From: Niastella sp966212235
Lineage (GTDB): Bacteria; Bacteroidota; Bacteroidia; Chitinophagales; Chitinophagaceae
Reading direction: 5' to 3'
Length of the DNA: 64,000 nucleotides
Assembly: GCA_966212235.1 (NCBI GenBank)
Contig: CBIHPP010000003.1
Location: forward strand, 503,055 to 567,054
Shown here: positions 50,698 to 59,079 of the stretch, piece after piece
How the letters are laid out: every line of letters starts with the position of its first letter
Position numbering within the stretch: position 1 is the first letter of the stretch
Position numbers and translations under genes: made by a program
Notes under the pieces: model-generated
The model's input: the letters and a program-made list of their open reading frames with translations, nothing else
Database searches by the model: none
What the model was told of the DNA's origin: nothing

Positions 50698-53600
50698 TTA
50701 TTGTTGTTTGTATTGATATTCGAACGTCCGGGTAATATTTCCCTCCGCGTCGCGTACAAACCGCAGCCGGCCCAGTTGATCGTAACTGTAATAGGTGATC
50801 ATATTGGCGGCGCTGCATTCACTGGTTTTGCCCAATACCGGGTTATAGGTAAAGGTGGTCATGGTGGCCCCGGCAGGGTATAACCGCAGTTCATCGATGA
50901 TGGTAACGGCCGGAGAAGCCAGTGCGATGACGCCGCCCGTTGTCCGGATCGTGTGCTCATGGTAGGTCCAGCCATTGCGGGTTAACCCGGACTTTACCCC
51001 CAGGCTGGTGGCGCCATCAACAGTTATGGGCCCGTTCTTCGACCAGTAGCTCACGATATAATCAACCCCTGTGGAAGATGGGTTGAACGAGATGTAGTCT
51101 CTGCCACCGAGCAAAAAACTTTTATCGCCGGTAATACCTTCATCGAGGCGTTTACCGGCCGGAATGTTGAAGTTGCCCTGGCCATCGGCTTCAAAACTGG
51201 TATAGGCAACGGCTTCATAAGCAGCATTGAGCACCCTGGCAATGGGAAAACTCTTTTGATAATCCCAGATAAAACTTTCGGGCCTGTCATTTTCCTTCAC
51301 CTGGGTAAGAATATTTCCGGTGCTGTCGTACGCCGGAAAGCGATGGCGGATCTCGCCAGCATGGTTGCCTACCTGTTGCAGGATGGATTGCGGCAGGAAA
51401 CAACCGCTATAATGCCGGGAGTAATTGGTACGGGTGAACGAAACGGAGTTGCCATTCTTCAAGGTTTGTTCCTCCACGACGGCCGCATTCATATTGGCGT
51501 TTAACATGCCCTGATAGGGTGCACCCGGGGCATCGCGGTCCTGGTATACCATCGTGGCGGGATATGAATAGCTGGTGGTTATTTCATCACCGGTGCTGTT
51601 GGTGGTCAATTCCTCGGTTTCTTTATAATTGTCATAATGCGGGGAGGCAGCCGGATACAGATCCTGGAAATACCGGTTGGTTTTTGTTTCTACTATATAC
51701 TGGGCGCCTGCCTGTATGGTGTCGGTTTGTTTCCGCATCAATACCGGCTTTGTATAGAACACACAGGTAGACACGCGCGATAAAGGCGTTCCTCCCATGG
51801 ACACATCGTACAGCCGGAAAAAATAAGGTACTTTATAATAACTGTTGGAGGTATCGGCGGTATACTCATAACTCGTATTCCGGACGAAATTTTTGTTGTT
51901 GTCGTAATAATTCATTTGCAGCAAAAGTCCCCGGAAGCCTTCCATGCTTATAAATCCTTCTTCGTGCCATTTGCTATCGAAGTTGGTAAACATATCGTAG
52001 GGCGCTTTGTCGGTATAACCATTATCGTGATTGGTATACTTGTACACCACATAACCCTCGTCGTATTTTTCGGTTACTTCCGAATAGGTAACGTGGTTGC
52101 CATTGGTATTGCCCGGCGGGAGAAAGTTGTTATCTACTACTTTTCCATAATACAAACTAAAGGATCCCCAGCTTCCCAGCCAGAAAAAGCCATGCTGCAA
52201 GGTATTGCGGAGTGTGCCCGTATTGGTATACTGTGGCACGCCCGACAACACACCCGAAGCGTCGGCGCCGTTATTCAGATAATTCGTTGTATAAAAATAT
52301 TCTTTCCGCATGGTATCGGTTGCCGAAGCGCCGGATGTGATGGCCCGGATGCGTAATCCGCCTGCCATGAGATTGGTGGTTTGTTCCGTTGTAAAAGGGA
52401 ATTGCCTGGCTATTTTACTGTATGTATGCGGCTCATAGGTCAGTTTCAAAAATCCGCCGGTAGGGTAGGTCATGGTCTCCAGCATTTCGGCCACCATGTA
52501 TTGGGCCTCCGGCTCCCGGGCGGTTAAATAATCCGTAGTATAGGCATACAGGCGGTTGTTGAAATAACCCCAGTGATCGGCCTTTTTTGAATTATAAGCA
52601 GGAAGATCGAGCGTATTGTATTGAAAAGAATAAGCAAATACCGTTTCTGATGTCGTGGTCTTTACATCGCAGCCGCTCAATCGCAGCCGTTTGGTGGGTT
52701 GATGGCGGTAATTAAAATGGATCTGTTTTACACCTGCAATATCGATGGCATCGAGTTTTTGCCAATGGCTTTGGGTGATGCCATGCCTGAAGTCGCTGGC
52801 GGTTACCTGTGCCAGCTTTTGTTGATCGAACGGGAAATTGAGCTCGTTGGTTTCACTGCTGCTGAAGCGGATACTTTGCAGGGGAGTGATGATGGAGTCG
52901 GGGTAAACGGAATTCTGTATGGTGATAACGGTATTTTCCTGCGAGCCGGAATAAGAAGTACTGCCTGATTGATAGGTGAGCAGAAAAGGCACATTATTAC
53001 TAAAGTTGAAATTTACATCATAGAACAACGCATTCCGTTGTTTTTGCTGTATAAATGTTCTGCCCGCCCTTTTATAGGTAAACCGTATTTGATCGCCACC
53101 GGGCGCTTTTATGGTAGTGAGGTGCCAGGCGCTGGCAATGGTGTATGTATTCCGGGTCATGTCGCCATTATTACTGAAATCGATGGCGTTGGGATCGCCG
53201 CCGAAGGTATATTGAATACCGTTTTCATCGGTCAAACGAATGGTGTAAAAGCTGCGACCGGTTTCCCGTTTAACCCACGCCCCGGTAATATCATCTATCC
53301 AGTCACCGAATTTGATGTCATCTCTCATTTCAATGATCTCTGCCTGTAGTTTATACGCGCCATTAGGTTTTACTTTTAGCTCAACCGGGGCATACATCGA
53401 TGCCCGGGTAATATAAAAAGTGCCGGAATAACCATTGACATTAAAGATAAACTCATCGGGCATGGCGTCGTATGCCTGGGGTTTTATCTGTGCCGGGCTC
53501 AGCCCCATGAGTGTAAATTGTTGAATGGAATCAACGTTGTTGAAATTGGATGTTACCCGGCCGCAATTGTAGTAATAACAGCCTTCATTGGGCCAGGAAA

Positions 53601-54039
53601 CCCAGGTGATTACGGGCGGATGCTCGTCGTACACGCCATTTACTTTACGTACGATAACGCCGCCGGCCTGCAACGTCCACCCAAGCCCCAGCCATCCGGG
53701 ATGGTCATCTACTTTATGACCGCCGGTATTGTAGCGCATGGTAATGGGCACCTCCAGGTTTTTATAAGTAAGCTCATAGAGGGGAATGGAAACATCGGCC
53801 TGTCCGCTGAAAGGGGTGGCCGGCACCAGGCCGAAATTACCCAGGGATGCTGCATCCGGACTGGGATATGTTTTATTGAGGTTCAAACCCGCGATATGGC
53901 TTTCCTGGGCATCAGCCCTTGCCCCTCCCAGTAGCAACAGCAATAACAGTAAATAATAATAGTGATGGATTATTTTCGAAAGACGGTGTAAAAAGACAGG
54001 CATACGTAATAGCAGTAGTATGGCGGCTATCCATTTCAT
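50698..54039 (-). CDS. RHS-associated partner protein (YD-repeat, TcB-like N-terminal type)
   Basis: 1113 aa. A long hydrophobic N-terminus (YYYLLLLLLLLGGARADAQ) acts as the export signal; an in-frame ATG at 54003 would give a shorter and perhaps better start. The N-terminal part (PSPDAASLGNFGLVPATPFS, VSIPLYELTYKNLEVPI, GWLGLGWTLQAGGVIVRKV) is the typical opening of the large Bacteroidota protein encoded just before an RHS gene. YD-like repeats occur towards the C-terminus (YYSYDQLGRLRFVRDAEGNI). It ends without a toxin domain. It precedes the RHS toxin gene by 21 bp on the same strand. Likely a structural shell partner, by analogy with TcB/TcC pairs. Confidence 0.75.
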   Translation of the reverse strand: MKWIAAILLLLRMPVFLHRLSKIIHHYYYLLLLLLLLGGARADAQESHIAGLNLNKTYPSPDAASLGNFGLVPATPFSGQADVSIPLYELTYKNLEVPITMRYNTGGHKVDDHPGWLGLGWTLQAGGVIVRKVNGVYDEHPPVITWVSWPNEGCYYYNCGRVTSNFNNVDSIQQFTLMGLSPAQIKPQAYDAMPDEFIFNVNGYSGTFYITRASMYAPVELKVKPNGAYKLQAEIIEMRDDIKFGDWIDDITGAWVKRETGRSFYTIRLTDENGIQYTFGGDPNAIDFSNNGDMTRNTYTIASAWHLTTIKAPGGDQIRFTYKRAGRTFIQQKQRNALFYDVNFNFSNNVPFLLTYQSGSTSYSGSQENTVITIQNSVYPDSIITPLQSIRFSSSETNELNFPFDQQKLAQVTASDFRHGITQSHWQKLDAIDIAGVKQIHFNYRHQPTKRLRLSGCDVKTTTSETVFAYSFQYNTLDLPAYNSKKADHWGYFNNRLYAYTTDYLTAREPEAQYMVAEMLETMTYPTGGFLKLTYEPHTYSKIARQFPFTTEQTTNLMAGGLRIRAITSGASATDTMRKEYFYTTNYLNNGADASGVLSGVPQYTNTGTLRNTLQHGFFWLGSWGSFSLYYGKVVDNNFLPPGNTNGNHVTYSEVTEKYDEGYVVYKYTNHDNGYTDKAPYDMFTNFDSKWHEEGFISMEGFRGLLLQMNYYDNNKNFVRNTSYEYTADTSNSYYKVPYFFRLYDVSMGGTPLSRVSTCVFYTKPVLMRKQTDTIQAGAQYIVETKTNRYFQDLYPAASPHYDNYKETEELTTNSTGDEITTSYSYPATMVYQDRDAPGAPYQGMLNANMNAAVVEEQTLKNGNSVSFTRTNYSRHYSGCFLPQSILQQVGNHAGEIRHRFPAYDSTGNILTQVKENDRPESFIWDYQKSFPIARVLNAAYEAVAYTSFEADGQGNFNIPAGKRLDEGITGDKSFLLGGRDYISFNPSSTGVDYIVSYWSKNGPITVDGATSLGVKSGLTRNGWTYHEHTIRTTGGVIALASPAVTIIDELRLYPAGATMTTFTYNPVLGKTSECSAANMITYYSYDQLGRLRFVRDAEGNITRTFEYQYKQQ

Positions 54040-54250
54040 ACGACAAGGTTTAGTTTTGGTTAATGATACAATCGTATGTCTAATTTAAAAAAGAACGGGA
54101 TTCAAAACTGAACCCCGACCAAATTTGATTAAATTTTTTATAGGGTAATATGTCCGGTATTACAGGATGGTCTTCGCCATTTTCTTCATGCTTCGTTTTT
54201 CATGGTTGCTGTATTTCTCCCGCCGCGGCGGGCCGGGGGTAATTGGTCTA

Positions 54251-54288
54251 TTCACCCCCCATTTTAGACTTTTGCCCCCCTTATTAGC
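54251..54288 (+). promoter_or_regulatory. Direct C-tract repeats, candidate operator for the hybrid two-component regulator
   Basis: CACCCCCCATTTTAG and TGCCCCCCTTATTAG start 20 bp apart, two helical turns, as expected for a dimeric AraC-type DNA-binding domain. The second copy shares CCCCCCTTATTAG with 30611-30623. It is about 170 bp upstream of the susC start. Confidence 0.45.
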
Positions 54289-54354
54289 TTTTTTTACTGT
54301 GTGTAATTTCACTCCTGAAAAGGTTTGCTGCCTTTTGTTGTATTCGCGTGGAAC

Positions 54355-54440
54355 TGCGAACTATGAACTGTGAACTGTGAACTGTGAACTGTGAACTCTG
54401 AACTGTGAACTCTGAACTCTGAACTCGGAACTTTGAACCA
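54355..54440. repeat. One-armed GAACT(G/A)T heptamer array
   Basis: About eleven degenerate units of GTGAACT, CTGAACT and CGGAACT run almost up to the susC start codon. No complementary arm is seen nearby. The unit belongs to the family at 37473-37566. Confidence 0.65.
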
Positions 54441-54458
54441 AGAACTAAACGAACGCTT

Positions 54459-57311
54459 ATGACTTTTGCTTTGCCATCAACTGCCTGCAAAGGCCTGCTT
54501 TGCTGTGCCTTAACGGTCTGTTTTGTTGCTGCCCGGTCCCAGGATACCATCACCATCCGCGGACTGCCCGACAAGATCGTCCTCTTTCCCGCACCGGATT
54601 CTGTCCCCGCTTTATTTAATAATATTCCAAAGGACAGGAACCTGCAATCTATTTCCACGGTGTACACGCCGCAATTGGTTACCACGCCCAGTCCGCAGTT
54701 TTTACAAGCCCTGCCCGGCCGGGTAGCTGGTTTGAACATCGGGTTTACCAGCGGTGGTCCGGGGTTAGACGGTAACGGAATGACGTATAACATCCGCGGC
54801 GCCCGCGCCCAGATCATTTTGATCGATGGGGTGGAGCGGGGGTATCAATCGATCGATCCCGAACAAATTGAATCCATCTCCGTGTTGAAAGATGCCCTGA
54901 GCACCGTGCTGTTCGGACAACGGTCTTCCTACGGCATCATTTCCATCAAAACAAAAAAAGGCGATATCGGCAAGCCGCGCATTTCATTTACCGCGCAATC
55001 GGGTTTTGAAACGCCTACAGCTTTACCAAAGCCCCTGGCGGCCTGGGAATATGCCACGCTGTATAATGAGGCCCGGCAAAATGATGTAGGCGCTACGCCC
55101 GTTACACCGGCCTACTCGCAGGCGCAGATCGATGCGTACCAGAATCAGAGCGACCCCAGCGCGTATCCCGATGTGGATTGGTATAAAACGGTGCTGAACA
55201 AACGAGCCAACCAGCGCCGGTACAACCTCAACATCCAGGGCAGCGGCCGTGGCTTCCGCTATTTTGTGGACCTCGACAATATGCGCGAAAAGGGATTGTT
55301 TAAAACAGATGATGATAATAAATACAATACGAATTCACAACTCGATCGCTACCTGATCCGCTCCAATGTAGGCGTGCAGGTAACGCCCACCACGTTTGTG
55401 CAGCTGAATTTATTCGGCCGCTTTCAACGGTACAACCAGCCGGGTGGCGGCGTAGGGGGTATATTGACTTCGCTGTTGAACACGCCGCAAAACGCTTACC
55501 CGGTGTATAATCCCGACGGCACGTATGGCGGAACTACCACCTACGGGGGTAATGTAAATATTTATGGACAGGCTGTGTCGCGGGGATACCAGTTCCAGGA
55601 TGTACGGGATATTGCCGTTGACCTCGATATAACGCAACAGCTGGATGTGCTGGCCAAAGGGTTGTATGTAAAAGCAAAAGCTTCGAACAACAATACGGCC
55701 TGGTACACCACGAACCGCGCAAAGAATTTTGAAGTATTTCAGTATACCAATAATACCTATACAAAATTCGGAAGTGCCTCGGAGCAAACGACGTCCGGCA
55801 CCGCGAATGAACGCAGCCGCATTGTGTATTTGGAAGGAACGCTCGGGTACAACAGAACATTCGGCAAACATGCCGTTGATGTGATGGGCATTGCCAATCA
55901 ACAAAGCCGCCTGGTGTTCAACACCACCAACCTGCCGGAGAAATACACCGCCTTTGCCGGTAAACTGAATTATAGTTACGATGACCGGTATGTGGCAGAA
56001 GGAGCGGTTAGCTACGGAGGTTATAACTGGTTAACACCCGCGAAACGCTGGGCTACTTATTATGCCGGTGGCCTGGGTTGGAATGTGCACAATGAAGAAT
56101 TTATCAAAGAAAAGGTGAAATTCATTAACCGGCTGAAACTGCGCGCCAACTATGGGTTGACGGGCCAGGTAAATGCCGGTTATTACGCCTACATTCAAAC
56201 GTATTTTACCAACCTCACCAATACCAATAACAATGTGGCCTACTGGTACGGACCAGGTCAATCCCTGGAACGCAGCACCGGCGAAAATGCCATTGCGAAT
56301 ACCAGTCTGGCCCCTGAAAAAGCAAAGAAATTAAATGCCGGTATGGACCTCGGTTTATTCAAGAACCGGTTGACCATCACCGCCGATTATTTCTATAACA
56401 AGTTCTACGACCTGGTAGCCACGCCGCAATTAACAACGGCCGTTTTTGGCGCTGCTTACCCGGTGCAGAATTATCAGCGATTCAATTACTACGGAACGGA
56501 TATTACGGCAACCTGGAATGACGACTGGAAAGGATTTGCCTATTTCATTTCAACGAATTTTTCGCTGGTACAATCGAAAGTGGAATACAATGCCGAATTG
56601 CCAAAGGAGTACGATTACCAGATTGTAACCGGCAAACCGGTGGGATTGCAATACGGGTATACAGCGATCGGGTTGTTTAAAAGTTATGACGAGATCAATG
56701 ACGCCAAAACGGCGGTCTTACCCGCTGCGCCGAAATCTTCTTTACGGCCCGGCGATATCCGCTATATGGACCGGAACAGCGATGGCATCATCGACGCCAA
56801 CGACCAGGCGCCCATTGGCAATGCAAAGCCAACGATCTACTATGGAACTACCCTTGGTTTCAGTGTAAAAGGATTTGATGTAAGTGCGCTGGTACAGGGC
56901 ACTATGAACCGGCAAACCTACCTCAGCGGCGATTTTATGAATGGCTTTGGAAATAACAGCGCCAATAACGCCTATGAATACAATCGAGGCCGGTTTACCG
57001 CAGCAACCGCTGCCACAGCCACCCAGCCGCGGCTTTGGTTGGGAAGCAATACCAATAATTCGCAAACTTCTTCTTTCTGGCTCTATGATAATGACTTCGT
57101 GCGCCTGAAGAACCTGGAGATCGGTTATACGGTACCGGATAAGCTCATTAGTAAAATTGGACTTCGTTCGCTGCGGGTATTTTCCAATGGGTTGAACCTG
57201 TTTACGGAGGCGGAGATCCACAAGGTGCGCAAGGACATGGACCCCGAAGCCTGGGGCGCTTCTTATCCCATTATGAAAGTATTCAACTTCGGCGTGAACG
57301 TTAAATTTTAA
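54459..57311 (+). CDS. SusC/RagA-type TonB-dependent transporter without carboxypeptidase-like domain
   Basis: 950 aa. Signal peptide, then a short unusual segment (to about residue 65) and directly the plug (FLQALPGRVAGLNIGFTSGG, NIRGARAQIILIDGVERGYQ, IESISVLKDALSTVLFGQRS). The barrel ends VFNFGVNVKF. The usual carboxypeptidase-regulatory-like domain before the plug is missing, so the protein is about 100 residues shorter than its neighbour at 59080. It should form an outer-membrane import complex with the SusD encoded 12 bp downstream, taking up oligosaccharides made by the lyases. First gene of a four-gene operon. Confidence 0.9.
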   Translation: MTFALPSTACKGLLCCALTVCFVAARSQDTITIRGLPDKIVLFPAPDSVPALFNNIPKDRNLQSISTVYTPQLVTTPSPQFLQALPGRVAGLNIGFTSGGPGLDGNGMTYNIRGARAQIILIDGVERGYQSIDPEQIESISVLKDALSTVLFGQRSSYGIISIKTKKGDIGKPRISFTAQSGFETPTALPKPLAAWEYATLYNEARQNDVGATPVTPAYSQAQIDAYQNQSDPSAYPDVDWYKTVLNKRANQRRYNLNIQGSGRGFRYFVDLDNMREKGLFKTDDDNKYNTNSQLDRYLIRSNVGVQVTPTTFVQLNLFGRFQRYNQPGGGVGGILTSLLNTPQNAYPVYNPDGTYGGTTTYGGNVNIYGQAVSRGYQFQDVRDIAVDLDITQQLDVLAKGLYVKAKASNNNTAWYTTNRAKNFEVFQYTNNTYTKFGSASEQTTSGTANERSRIVYLEGTLGYNRTFGKHAVDVMGIANQQSRLVFNTTNLPEKYTAFAGKLNYSYDDRYVAEGAVSYGGYNWLTPAKRWATYYAGGLGWNVHNEEFIKEKVKFINRLKLRANYGLTGQVNAGYYAYIQTYFTNLTNTNNNVAYWYGPGQSLERSTGENAIANTSLAPEKAKKLNAGMDLGLFKNRLTITADYFYNKFYDLVATPQLTTAVFGAAYPVQNYQRFNYYGTDITATWNDDWKGFAYFISTNFSLVQSKVEYNAELPKEYDYQIVTGKPVGLQYGYTAIGLFKSYDEINDAKTAVLPAAPKSSLRPGDIRYMDRNSDGIIDANDQAPIGNAKPTIYYGTTLGFSVKGFDVSALVQGTMNRQTYLSGDFMNGFGNNSANNAYEYNRGRFTAATAATATQPRLWLGSNTNNSQTSSFWLYDNDFVRLKNLEIGYTVPDKLISKIGLRSLRVFSNGLNLFTEAEIHKVRKDMDPEAWGASYPIMKVFNFGVNVKF

Positions 57312-57323
57312 TGCGATTACTAT

Positions 57324-59051
57324 ATGAAAAAATATACGAACCATATATTAGGCTTGCTGCTGGTGCTGGTAACGGCCGCTTCCTGTAAAAAAGATTTTGA
57401 AGAAAAACCACTCGATCTCAATACCGTTGATTTTATTTTCGACGCGAATGATCCCACTGGTGACCTGGCCTCCAAATGGTTGTCCTATATCTATTCCAGG
57501 ATCCCCACCGGTTACTCACGTTTGTATACCGTTCCCCTGGAATGTGCGTCGGACGATGCGGTACCCAGTGCCGATGGCAGCGGCATGTGGAGTGTGATCC
57601 GCGGCGGGTACAGTCCCATCTCTGCGTTTGATGATAACTGGGGCAACTGTTATAATGCCATCCGGGAAGCCAATGTGTTTCTGAACAATTATCAGAACGT
57701 GCCCTGGGCCGATTCTTCCCGTAAAGTGTGGTTTCCCAATGAAGCCCGTGCCTTACGCGCGTATTTCTATTACGAACTGATCCGCCGGTACGGTGGTGTT
57801 CCGCTGGTGGGTGACAAAGTATTTGATGCCAACGATGCCGGCTTATTGCAGTTGACCCGCAACAGTTTTGAGGAATGTGTGAATTATATCGTATCGGAGC
57901 TCGATAATGTAAAGGACAGTCTTCGCCCGGATGCAACCTTGGGTAACCGCACCACCGATCCCGATTTCGGGCGCATGCGCAAAAGCGTTGCCATGGCCAT
58001 AAAAGCCAAAACGCTGCTGTTAGCGGCCAGTCCCTTGTTCAATCCATCGGCTACGCCCGATCTGCCTTATACAGGATATTCCGCTTTTAATGCCGAACGA
58101 TGGAAGGCGGCTGCCGATGCGTCCAAAGCGTTTATGGACCTGGGCCTGTTTGACCTGGAAGCCAGTTCCTATACACTGTTGCAGCAACGGGCGAACAAGG
58201 AGCACATCTTTTTTAAAACAAGTGATTCGCGGATCGACAATGTATATGCCTATTATATGTCGCCGGTAGGTTATAACCCGGGGAGCAGAAGAAGCGAAGG
58301 CCGGGTAAGTCCGACCCAGGAATTTGTAGATGCCTTCCCGATGAAAAATGGCAAGGCCATCACTGATGCCACTTCCGGTTACGACCCCGCCAATCCGTAC
58401 GCGAACCGCGATCCCCGGTTGGAGCGCACCGTTTTTTATAACAATGCCAAATGGTTGCAACGGCCCATTGAATTGTTTGAAGGCGGCAAAGACAAGCCAA
58501 ACAATACAACAGTCTCGGCCGTGCAAACGCAGACGGGTTATTATGCCAAAAAGTTCTGTGCCAATGATAGCAGCAATGGTTCTTTTTCGACGACTATTTA
58601 CCGCGATAACGGCTTTGTGCCTGCCTGGTGCATTATCCGCTATGCCGATATTTTACTGATGTATGCCGAAGCAAAGAACGAACATGCCGGTCCGGATGCG
58701 ACTGTATACAGCGCCGTGGAAAAGATCCGCCAGCGCGCGGGACTTTCTCCCTATGCACTGCCGTTGGGTTTGTCGAAGGACCAGATGCGCACGATCATCC
58801 GAAACGAACGGCGGGTAGAACTGGCGTTTGAAGAACAACGTTTCTGGGACATCAGGCGGTGGAAGATTGCAAAGAGTGTATACGGCACCATGCTGCATGG
58901 CGTCACCATTACAAAAAATGCCGGCAACACATTCACCTATGCATCAAAAGATGTGGTGCAGCCTTATTTCACCGATGCCATGTATTTGTTTCCCATTGCG
59001 TTGAAAGAAACACAGGTGAACCCTGGCATCACTCAAAACCCGGGGTATTAA
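57324..59051 (+). CDS. SusD/RagB-type surface lipoprotein
   Basis: 575 aa. Lipoprotein signal ending VTAASCKKDFEEKPL. SusD features: NCYNAIREANVFLNNY, NEARALRAYFYYELIRRYGGVPLVGD, IIRYADILLMYAEAKNEH, IRNERRVELAFEEQRFWDIRRWK and the ending IALKETQVNPGITQNPGY. It belongs with the larger Chitinophagaceae SusD group. It is the partner of the SusC encoded 12 bp upstream and binds glycan at the cell surface. Confidence 0.93.
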   Translation: MKKYTNHILGLLLVLVTAASCKKDFEEKPLDLNTVDFIFDANDPTGDLASKWLSYIYSRIPTGYSRLYTVPLECASDDAVPSADGSGMWSVIRGGYSPISAFDDNWGNCYNAIREANVFLNNYQNVPWADSSRKVWFPNEARALRAYFYYELIRRYGGVPLVGDKVFDANDAGLLQLTRNSFEECVNYIVSELDNVKDSLRPDATLGNRTTDPDFGRMRKSVAMAIKAKTLLLAASPLFNPSATPDLPYTGYSAFNAERWKAAADASKAFMDLGLFDLEASSYTLLQQRANKEHIFFKTSDSRIDNVYAYYMSPVGYNPGSRRSEGRVSPTQEFVDAFPMKNGKAITDATSGYDPANPYANRDPRLERTVFYNNAKWLQRPIELFEGGKDKPNNTTVSAVQTQTGYYAKKFCANDSSNGSFSTTIYRDNGFVPAWCIIRYADILLMYAEAKNEHAGPDATVYSAVEKIRQRAGLSPYALPLGLSKDQMRTIIRNERRVELAFEEQRFWDIRRWKIAKSVYGTMLHGVTITKNAGNTFTYASKDVVQPYFTDAMYLFPIALKETQVNPGITQNPGY

Positions 59052-59079
59052 TTAATCCTTGAACTGTAAAGCATACAAT

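Larger units (their letters stand above)
54040..54458. promoter_or_regulatory. 419-bp divergent region before the second susC
   Basis: No gene is seen. It holds two C-tract motifs 20 bp apart (54255-54280) and a one-armed array of GTGAACT/CTGAACT heptamers (54355-54440) ending 18 bp before the susC ATG. The array belongs to the same family as the inverted array at 37.4 kb. Confidence 0.45.

Noticed and set aside
44461..54039. The two RHS-region genes as one frameshifted gene
   Set aside because: Each has its own signal peptide and stop, and such pairs are normal neighbours in Bacteroidota.
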